64,000 nucleotides of DNA, taken from NCBI GenBank assembly GCA_905250025.1, contig CAJNOJ010000055.1, positions 414,189 to 478,188 on the forward strand, in the 5' to 3' direction. A model generated the notes under the pieces. The model was not told the DNA's origin. It saw only the letters and a list, made by a program, of their open reading frames with translations, and did no database searches. This DNA is from Adineta ricciae. Lineage: Eukaryota > Rotifera > Eurotatoria > Adinetida > Adinetidae. A program made the translations under genes and the position numbers. Below are positions 56,808 to 64,000 of this stretch, one piece after another (position 1 is the stretch's first letter; every line of letters starts with the position of its first letter).

Positions 56808-57893
56808 ATGTGAGTTTTAAAAAAAAATTATTTAGTTCAGATAGTTAACTATTTTTCATTAGATTTAGCAAGACCAAGAAATTTATTGTGATTTTGAAAT
56901 TTCGGTTTTATACTAGGAATTTCAATAGTAATTCAGGTTTTAAGAGGGTTTTTATTATCATTATATTATAATGATTCTGTAAATTATGCTTTTTATTCTG
57001 TTATATATTTAATATTAGAAGTTGAAAATGGTTATGAAATTCGATTTGTTCATTCAAGTGGGGCGAGGTTGTTATTTTTTTTGATTTTTATTCATATAGG
57101 ACGAAGGATATGATTTAAGTCTTTTTATATAATTGAAGTATGAGAAAGTGGGGTGGTGATTTTTTTAATTTTAATAATGGTTTCTTTTTTAGGATATGTA
57201 TTACCTTGAGGCCAAATGTCTTTTTGGGCGGCAACTGTAATTACAAATTTATTATATGTTATTCCTTATGTTGGGGGAATAATATTAGAATGAGTTTGAG
57301 GAGGGTTTAGAGTAGGGGGTCCTACTTTATCTCGTTTTTTTATTTTGCATTATATTTTTCCTTTTGTAATTTTAGTTTTAAGTTTAGTTCATTTAATTTT
57401 TTTACATGTTAATGGAAGGAGAAATTCTTTAGGGGTTACATCAATGAATGATAAAGTTGAATTTCATTGATTTTATTTGTTAAAAGATTTAATGTCTTTT
57501 TTATTGTTAATATTATTTTTTTCTTTATTTATATTATTATTACCTTTTATTTTTATGGACTCGGAGAATTTCTTATTTGTAGATATTATAAAAACTCCTG
57601 AACACATTAAACCAGAATGATATTCTTTATTTGCTTACTGTATTTTACGTAGAATTCCAAATAAATTAGGGGGTGTAATTGGGTTATTAATAAGAATTTT
57701 AATTTTAATATTAATTCCTTTATTAACTAAGTCTTATTATAAATTTAATGATTATGTTAGATCTTTTATTGTGGTTTTTCATTTTATAATTTTTTTTTTA
57801 TTGACATGACTAGGGGGCTGTGTTGTAGAATGACCTTATAGTTCTTTAGGTGGTTTAGTTAGAGTTTTATATCTTATTCTTTTTTTTATTTAA
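56808..57893 (+). CDS. cob: Cytochrome b
   Basis: 361 codons, ATG 56808 to TAA 57891-57893. Heme-ligand histidines lie in [13 protein letters not shown] and FLIFIHMGRSMW for the first pair and in the LHYIFPF and LVHLIFLH segments for the second; the Qo site keeps the [21 protein letters not shown] region, and [16 protein letters not shown] is canonical. Slightly shorter than the usual 375-380 aa. Ends two bases before trnS2. Confidence 0.97.
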
Positions 57894-57895
57894 TT

Positions 57896-57934
57896 AAATT
57901 ATAATTACTTTGAAAGTAATTTTATTATTAATTT
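57896..57934 (+). tRNA. trnS2: Minimal mitochondrial tRNA-Ser (UCN, anticodon TGA)
   Basis: Perfect anticodon stem ATTAC/GTAAT with loop TTTGAAA (TGA at 57911-57913), closed by acceptor AAATTA/TAATTT. Only 41 nt lie between the cob stop and the nad4L start, so unless it overlaps them the tRNA has neither a D nor a T arm. Confidence 0.6.
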
Positions 57935-58207
57935 GTGTTTTTTAGTTTGGTAGTTTTGGGTATATTAACTTTATTATTTTATTTATGAGGAGATTATATA
58001 AAAATTTTAATTTTTATAGAAATTGTAAGTTTAAGAGTATTGGTTATTATTATGGTAGGTTTAAAAATAGGTTGGTTTTCTTATAATTATTTTTTTAGGT
58101 GTATGATTTTTATAGTTTGTGAATCTAGAATAGGATTTTTGTTATTTATTTTTTATGTAAGAATAGAGTATGAGTTGGTTAAAAAACTTTCTCTGGTTCA
58201 ATTTTAA
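57935..58207 (+). CDS. nad4L: NADH dehydrogenase subunit 4L
   Basis: About 90 codons from GTG 57935 to TAA 58205-58207. Three hydrophobic helices; the conserved glutamate-bearing helices appear as LIFMEIVSLSVLVIIM and VCESSMGFLLFIFYVS. Position directly before nad4 is the standard pairing. The start codon is non-ATG and could be a few codons away. Overlaps nad4 by about 7 nt. Confidence 0.85.
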
Positions 58208-59373
58208 TTTTATTGATATTAGTAAGAGTAGAATTTTTTAGAGTAATATTATTAGTACTTGAGTCTTTATTATATCCTTTTTTAGATATAGAATATAATG
58301 TATATATAAAATTTAGAGTATTGAATTATTGAATAGTCATTCTAGTATTAGTTCTTTATTTAATGATTATAATAGTGGAAGTAAGGTTAAAATTAAGATT
58401 AAGTTTTTTATTCTTGAGTATATTTTATTTAATAAAAGTTAATGATTTTTTAATATTTTTTATAGTTTATGAAATGGTATTTATTTTAATTATATTCTCT
58501 ATTTTGATTTTGGGGTATAGTTTTGAACGAGTGATAGCTGGTTATTTGATAATATTTTATTCTTTTATGTTTTCTAGGCCTACTTTAATATTACTTATTT
58601 TGTTTGATAAAGTTTTTTTAATAAAGTGTTGAATTAATGTTAATTTTTTAGTAATATATTTTTTAGTTGGATCTTTTATAGTTAAATTTCCTATTTTTGG
58701 TTTTCATTATTGATTACCAGTGGCTCATGTTGAAGCATCAACTGTTGGTAGAATGATTTTAGCGGGAGTTCTTTTAAAATTAGGTGGTGTAGGGATTTGG
58801 TATGTAGTTAATTATATGGGTTTTATAGTAAAATTTCATTGATTAACTTTTTCTGTATCAATGATAATATTAATAATTTTAAGAATAAGAGATTTGAAAA
58901 TTATAATTGCTTATTCTTCGGTTGCTCATATAACTATAGTTTTTTATGTAATAATAACAGGAACTGTGATTGGAAAAATAGGAACTTTAATAATAATATT
59001 TTATCATGGTTTTATTTCTCCATTAATATTTTGAATTGTAGGAGTTTTAGCTTGATGAAAAACACGTTCATTATTGGTTGTGAAATTAATTTCATTTTCT
59101 TCTGTTTATTTATTAGTATTATTTTTTTTATGTATTATAAATATAGGTTTTCCTCCCTTTATAGGATTTTTAAGAGAAGTTTTAATATTAAAATCGGTTT
59201 TAAGTTATTATTGAATTTTATTTTTATTAATTAGAGCAGTATTATTTAGGTGTTACTATAATATTTATTTATTTTGATGTTTTAATGGTGTTATAGGAAT
59301 AGTTTTTAAATTAAGTTTTAGTCAGATAGAGTTATTTATATTTTTATTATGAGGTTTAATTTTAAATTTTTAA
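58201..59373 (+). CDS. nad4: NADH dehydrogenase subunit 4
   Basis: 390 codons, from ATT 58201 (or 58207, or ATA 58216) to TAA 59371-59373. The proton-pumping antiporter core is well kept: [76 protein letters not shown]. Shorter than the usual 440-460 aa, mainly at the N-terminus. Intact with TGA read as Trp. Confidence 0.95.
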
Positions 59374-59423
59374 TTGAGTAGGTGTTAGACATGGTATATT
59401 GTGGTTATACAGAATTTTCAGTA
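59373..59423 (+). tRNA. trnH: Mitochondrial tRNA-His (GTG)
   Basis: Perfect anticodon stem GTATA/TATAC with loop TTGTGGT (GTG). Acceptor ATTGAGT/TTTCAGT allows six pairs including G-T. About 50 nt; fills the gap between nad4 and nad5. Confidence 0.7.
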
Positions 59424-60955
59424 GTGATTATATTTATTAGGTTAATGTTTATTTTTTTAGTTTGATTAATTAGTATATTTATTTTATTATTGAATATACC
59501 AGTTTGAGTAATTAGAATTAAAATTATAAGACAAGGGGTTGGATTAGATTGAGAGATTTTATTAAATATATGAAATTTATTATTTTTAAGATTAGTATTA
59601 ATAATTAGAATAAGAGTAATTATTTTTTCTATTAGATATATATCTGGAATGAAAATGAGAAATTTTATCTTTTTATATGTAAGGTTTGTTTTTAGTATAG
59701 TGTGGTTAATTTTAAATAATAATTTTTATTGAATAATATTAGGTTGAGATGGTTTAGGAGTAGTATCTTTTTTATTGATTGTGTTTTATATAAATAATGA
59801 AAGAATTACTAATGGATTATTTACTTTATTTCAAAATCGTTTGGGTGATATGTTTTTTGTTTTTTTTATTGTGAGAGCTATAAGTTTATTTATGTGAAAT
59901 AATATTTTTGTAAAATTTAGTTTGATTGCTTTAGTTTTGGGAAGATTGGTTAAAAGGGCTCAATTTCCTTTTCATTCTTGATTATTAGCTGCTATAAGAG
60001 CTCCTACTCCTATTTCTTCTTTAGTTCATTCTTCTACTTTAGTTGTTGCTGGTGTTTATATTTTATTACAGTTTAGTTATTGTTTAGTAGATATGAATGA
60101 TTATTTAAAAATTATTAGTTTATTGACGTTAATTATTAGGAGTTTTGGTTTAGTAAATGAGAGTGATATAAAGAAATTAATTGCTTATTCTACGATAAGA
60201 CATGTTGCTTTAATAGTATATTTAATAAGGTTTGGTTTATTTAAAGTTGTTTATTTTCATTTAAATATTCATGCGATATTTAAATCTTTAATGTTTATGT
60301 GTTTTGGTTTTGTCATATTAGTTTCTTATCATAGACAAGATAAGCGTTTAGTTTCTTATATAACACTTAGCCCTTTAGTTAAAATTATTTATATATTTTC
60401 TTGTTTATGTTTAGGTGGATTACCTTTTTTAAGAGCTTTTTTTTCAAAAGATTTAATGATTGAAAAATTAATAGAAAATTCTTTAAATTTAGTTAATATT
60501 GTCTTATTATTATTATTTATAAGTTTAAGGATTTATTATTCAATGAAATTATTTATATTAAGAAGAAGATTTTCTTGTTATAGGATTATTGAGAAGAATT
60601 ATTTGAGTGGATTTAGAATTTTATTTATATTATTAATTAGTATTATTTGAATTAATATTTATTTAAGTTTAGTTTTTAGGTTATCATTAGAAATTTTATC
60701 TATAAAATTAAGGGTATATTTGTTAATTTTTTTAATGTTTTTTTTTAGAATTTTAACTAATATGAATTTTAAATTGATGAGCTATTCAAAAATTATTAAT
60801 TGAAAAGAAATATGAAGTATTAACTTTATTGTTTTAGATTATTATATGTATTGAAATATTATTATAGCAATAACTTATGTAAATTATTTAAGAAAAATTA
60901 AATTTATAATTATAGTAAATTGATGAGTTGTTGTGTATTTTATTTGGTTATTTTA
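59424..60955 (+). CDS. nad5: NADH dehydrogenase subunit 5, probable incomplete stop codon
   Basis: GTG 59424 starts right after trnH. Core signatures: [88 protein letters not shown] and LGGLPFLSAFFSKD. The open frame continues to TAA 61011-61013, but a tRNA-Phe fold begins at 60956; ending nad5 at the TA of 60954-60955, completed to TAA by polyadenylation, gives 510 aa and a clean gene border. If the tRNA is not real, nad5 is 529 aa. Confidence 0.95.
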
Positions 60956-61003
60956 TGAGAAAAGCTTTAATAGTGTGACTTTGAAGCAGTCAAGAGTTTA
61001 TCA
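60956..61003 (+). tRNA. trnF: Candidate mitochondrial tRNA-Phe (GAA)
   Basis: Perfect anticodon stem TGACT/AGTCA with loop TTGAAGC (GAA at 60983-60985); acceptor TGAGAAA/TTTATCA has one mismatch. It overlaps the nominal 3' end of the nad5 frame. Confidence 0.6.
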
Positions 61004-61054
61004 TATTTTTTAAGGTGTTTCGCATATGTCATTTTCGTTGATAAGGTTTAGATA
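61000..61054 (+). tRNA. trnE: Candidate mitochondrial tRNA-Glu (TTC)
   Basis: Anticodon stem TGTCA/TGATA (one G-T) with loop TTTTCGT (TTC at 61034-61036). The acceptor stem is weak and the borders approximate. Confidence 0.45.
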
Positions 61055-61092
61055 AGGATTTTACTGCAGATTTTCAAAATCTAAGATTATTC
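61048..61092 (+). tRNA. trnW: Candidate mitochondrial tRNA-Trp (TCA)
   Basis: Anticodon loop TTTCAAA (TCA at 61074-61076) on stem CAGAT/ATCTA with one mismatch. TCA is expected because TGA is read as Trp here. Borders are approximate. Confidence 0.55.
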
Positions 61093-61147
61093 TGTAGAGT
61101 TAAGCTAATAAAGCTGCGGGATTCATACTCCTAATATTTTTCTATAG
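61093..61147 (+). tRNA. trnM: Mitochondrial tRNA-Met (CAT)
   Basis: Acceptor TGTAGAG/TTCTATA (G-T pairs), classical D arm AAGCTAATAAAGCT, anticodon loop TTCATAC with CAT. 54-55 nt, reduced T arm. Confidence 0.85.
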
Positions 61148-61674
61148 TTTTAGATAAGTTAAAATTAATTAAATAATAAATAAAAATAGTTTTATTTTGA
61201 TTTGATTAATAGCGTGCCAGCAATTGCGGTTATACGAATAAAATTAATATATAAATATAATTAATTTTAAATAAAAAAATTTAAAGTTAAATTTTTTTTT
61301 TTAGTATACTAAGTAGCAGATTTAATGGGATTAGATACCCCAGTAATAAAGTTAATGAGTAGATAAAAAATTTATTTATTGGCGGTTTAATTATAATAAA
61401 GAAACTTGTGAATTAAATAAATATCGCATTAAAAGTTATATTAAAATTTTTTTTAATTTTGTATGTTCGATGAATATTTGTAAAATGAGTTTATTCAGAT
61501 ACACATAAATTATTTTTTAAGTTTTATGAGTTGCATGATATCTATCAAGGATTATTGAGGTTGAATTTATTAGTAAATTAAAATAATTGAATAATTTTTT
61601 AAAAGTACATATCGCCCGTCAGCTTTAATTTAAAGTAAGTCGTAACATAGTGTATTTACTGGAAAGTGAATATA
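61148..61674 (+). rRNA. rrnS: Mitochondrial small subunit rRNA
   Basis: Conserved 12S/16S blocks appear in order: GTGCCAGCAATTGCGGTTA (530 loop), GGATTAGATACCC (790 loop), TTGGCGGTTT, ACATATCGCCCGTC, AAGTAAGTCGTAACATAGT and ACTGGAAAGTG near the 3' end (decoding centre). Borders are taken from trnM and the cox2 start. At about 525 nt it is much shorter than typical animal 12S (700-900 nt), in keeping with the reduced rRNAs and tRNAs of this genome. Confidence 0.93.
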
Positions 61675-62325
61675 ATGATATTTTGAGGAATATTGTCTTT
61701 ACAAGATGCGTTAAGATCTACTATAGAACAAATTATTTATTTTCATGATTATTTAATAATAGTTATAGTTATTATTATTGTGGTTGTTGGTTATTTTTTG
61801 GGATTTGTTTTAATAACAAAGTCTTATTCTTCTAGAATTGTAGCGGATCATTTAGTAGAAAGAGTTTGAACAATTTTACCAATTGTTGTTTTAATTTTTT
61901 TAGTTTATCCATCAATTTATTTATTGTATTTAATTGATGAAAGAAGAGTAGAGTTTTTATGTACATTAAAAGTTATTGGGCATCAATGATATTGAAGGTA
62001 TAAAATAGATGGTATTGTAAATATGGAATTTGATTCGTATATGGATGCAGATAGATATGTGCGATTAATAGATGTGGATAATCGTGTTGTTATTCCTTCT
62101 CAAGAGTATATTCGAGCTTTGATTACTTCTAGGGATGTTATTCATTCATGAGCGTTACCTTCTTTAGGTGTAAAAATGGATGCTATTCCAGGACGATTAA
62201 ATCAATTTGTTTTTATAGTAATAATAAATTCAATTATTCATGGGCAGTGTAGAGAAATTTGTGGTGTTAATCATTCTTTTATACCTATTGTTTTAGAATC
62301 TGTTAGGTTATATGATTTACTTTAG
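61675..62325 (+). CDS. cox2: Cytochrome c oxidase subunit II
   Basis: 216 codons, ATG 61675 to TAG 62323-62325. Two N-terminal membrane helices, the aromatic electron-entry motif GHQWYWSYK, and the binuclear CuA site: [18 protein letters not shown] and then [16 protein letters not shown] with both cysteines, the histidine and the methionine. Intact. The stop codon lies inside the first bases of trnK. Confidence 0.97.
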
Positions 62326-62375
62326 TGATAAAGCTTAATTAAGTTTTAGCCTTTTAAGCTAAAGAATTATCACTA
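62324..62375 (+). tRNA. trnK: Mitochondrial tRNA-Lys (TTT)
   Basis: Perfect acceptor AGTGATA/TATCACT; perfect anticodon stem TTAGC/GCTAA with loop CTTTTAA (TTT). About 51 nt, T arm very short. Confidence 0.9.
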
Positions 62376-63140
62376 ATGACTAGAGTTTTTCATGTATTAA
62401 GATTAAGATTATGACCTATTGTTATAAGAGTGAGAGTTTTAATTAGATTTATTAGGTTATACTTATCAATAAAGGTTGGTTTTAATTTATTAATATTAGT
62501 TGTAATCTTAGTAATTTTAAATTGATTTAAAGATGTAAGACGAGAAAGAGATTTGTTAATAGAGCATAGATTTTTAAATAATATTTTTTTTAAAACAGGA
62601 ATAATTTTATTTATTACATCTGAAGTTATGTTTTTTGTATCTTTTTTTTGGTGTTATTTTGATTTTGTTTTAGTTGTTGATTATGAGTTAGGGGGGGTAT
62701 GACCTCCAAAAGGAGTTCAAAGAATTAATCCTTTTAGAATTCCTTTATTAAATACTATGATTTTATTATCTTCGGGTGTGTTAATTACTTGAGCTCATTT
62801 TTCTATTTTAAATAATGATTGATTAGTCAGAGTAATGAGTTTATTATTTACTTTAATTTTAGGTGTGTATTTTTTATTTATTCAGTTTCAAGAATATGTT
62901 GATGCAACATATACTTTTATAAGAAGAGGTTATGGAAGAATTTTCTTTTTAGCTACAGGGTTTCATGGTTTTCATGTTTTATTGGGATGTGTATTGATTA
63001 CTGGGAGTTTAGTGCGTATAGTAAATTTAAGATGTGATTCTTTTTCTCATTATAATTTTGAATTCTCAGCTTGATATTGACATTTTGTTGATGTAGTGTG
63101 ATTATTTTTATTTATTTTTATTTATTGGTGAGGTTTTTAA
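62376..63140 (+). CDS. cox3: Cytochrome c oxidase subunit III
   Basis: 254 codons, ATG 62376 to TAA 63138-63140. Seven hydrophobic helices; family motifs include FITSEVMFFVSFFW, GVWPPKGVQ, PLLNTMILLSSGVLITWAHFS, FATGFHGFHVLLG-type LATGFHGFHVLLG, and the C-terminal AWYWHFVDVVWLFLF. Intact. Its last A is the first base of the nad3 ATG. Confidence 0.97.
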
Positions 63141-63472
63141 TGTGAGTAATATTAATATATGTATTTATTTCTATTTTAGTTCCGATAATTATGGGTTTAA
63201 TAAGTTTTATAATAGCTTCAAAATTTATAAGAGCGGATACTTTTGAGTGTGGTTTTGATTCTTTTAACGTGAGAGTTTTTCCAGTGTCTTTACGTTTTTT
63301 TATTTTTTGTATTATTTTTTTGATTTTAGATTTAGAGTTAATTATTATGTCTGTAACACCATTCGTTATATGGTCAAGTGGTTATGTAGTAAATATAGTT
63401 GTTTTTTTAACATTAGTAACTTTTAGAATATTGATAGAATGGTTATTTGGGAGATTAAGTTGAGTTGAATAA
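63140..63472 (+). CDS. nad3: NADH dehydrogenase subunit 3
   Basis: 110 codons, ATG 63140 to TAA 63470-63472, overlapping cox3 by one base. The mobile-loop cysteine motif FECGFDSF and the helix FFIFCIIFLILDLELI are diagnostic. Its stop codon is part of the 5' arm of a long inverted repeat (63471-63484 with 63548-63561), so the gene ends inside a predicted hairpin. Confidence 0.95.
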
Positions 63473-63561
63473 CTGAGGGTGAAAGCGCCGAAGTAGACCA
63501 ATTTAAAAATAAAATACCGCGGGAAACAAAGCTTTAGCTTTGTTTCTTTTCACCCTCAGTT
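63471..63561 (+). promoter_or_regulatory. Nested hairpins at the edge of the mitochondrial control region
   Basis: AACTGAGGGTGAAA (63471-63484) pairs perfectly with 63548-63561. Inside it, GAAACAAAGC (63523-63532) pairs perfectly with GCTTTGTTTC (63537-63546) around TTTA. The outer stem is GC-richer than its surroundings. Could be a replication origin, terminator or processing signal. Confidence 0.75.
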
Positions 63562-63879
63562 AATAAGATTTATGTTCTTATTTATTAGAAAATTGAATGT
63601 ACCCCCCCTGAAAAAATAATTTGAATATATATAGTTTTATAAATACTAAGGTAAATTTATAGAAAAACATTTTATTATTAGATAGTTTTTGTGTGTGTTT
63701 GTTAGGGGGACCTAACGATAACACATAATATTATTTTTTAATAAAGGGGCTTTTTAAAAAAAAATATTACTTGATTGTTTAAAAATTTCATTTAAAAATA
63801 ATTACTTTATAAATTTTTTATTAAAAAATTATAATTTAATTAAATTTATTCTATTGTATTTTTATTAATTATATAAAAG
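63562..63879. other. Mitochondrial control region, left part
   Basis: AT-rich, with a 7-bp hairpin (AATAAGA, 7-nt loop, TCTTATT) just after the nested hairpins, a C7 run at 63602-63608, and the hairpin GTTAGG-GGGA-CCTAAC at 63701-63716. No gene. Continues through the circle into 50297-51081. Confidence 0.7.
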
Positions 63880-64000
63880 GATACAAAATTTTTAATTAAT
63901 AATTTTGTATACGTTTAATTTTTTTAATTATTTTAAGTACCTATACGTGCTTAGACATGGCAGCGTCATCAGTTCTCCGTCATTACAGTGATATGCATTT
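63880..64000 (+). repeat. End copy of the mitochondrial circle overlap
   Basis: Identical to 50297-50417. The overlap is cut by the window end and may be longer in the full contig. Confidence 0.95.

Overview
The window joins two different molecules. Positions 1-50295 are eukaryotic nuclear DNA: spliced genes with many 48-130 nt GT/AG introns, TATA boxes, AATAAA signals and one nuclear tRNA gene. A single N stands at 50296. From 50297 to the end is a complete, much more AT-rich animal mitochondrial genome, read with the invertebrate mitochondrial code (TGA=Trp, ATA=Met, AGA/AGG=Ser). The last 121 bases repeat 50297-50417 exactly, so the mitochondrial part is a circle of 13,583 bp opened at an arbitrary point and pasted to a nuclear contig. 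Animal core genes, all mitochondrial genes on one strand, very short introns and several genes of fungal or bacterial look among ordinary animal genes suggest a bdelloid rotifer. That identification is inference.

Nuclear part, left to right: the end of a putative P-loop NTPase; a beta-arrestin gene with a duplicated, apparently mutually exclusive exon; PGAP2 (GPI-anchor remodelling); RSPH3 (ciliary radial spoke); a secreted/TM2-domain membrane protein; an orphan gene; a secreted parallel beta-helix protein; a GPR1/FUN34/YaaH acetate-type transporter; an Atg8/GABARAP gene; an FBXO42-like F-box/kelch gene; a DnaJ gene whose J domain can be completed by two different exons, giving two unrelated C-termini; an EF-hand protein; TIMM22; an NF1 (neurofibromin) gene of 10.6 kb with a small secreted-protein gene nested antisense in one intron; a P4-ATPase flippase (ATP8A type); tRNA-Cys(GCA); an alpha/beta hydrolase; a hot-dog thioesterase; an EF-hand protein with a second, unidentified domain; an F-box protein with a GRDP/DUF1399-like region; and a laccase-like multicopper oxidase without introns. 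These are independent genes, not an operon or a defence island.

Mitochondrial part, all on +: AT-rich control region, trnS1, nad2, cox1, trnG, (trnC), rrnL, trnL1, nad6, (trnA), trnR, trnQ, trnD, a possible mini atp8, atp6, trnT, trnV, trnI, trnL2, trnP, nad1, cob, trnS2, nad4L, nad4, trnH, nad5, trnF, trnE, trnW, trnM, rrnS, cox2, trnK, cox3, nad3, hairpin-rich control region. Genes overlap or abut, and several tRNAs are unusually short (about 38-55 nt). trnN and trnY were not found.

No CRISPR array, transposon or bacterial operon was found. The most interesting signals are the two cases of exon-level innovation (arrestin and DnaJ), the nested NF1-intron gene, the Atg8 with an already exposed C-terminal glycine, and the minimal mitochondrial tRNAs with the hairpin-rich control region.
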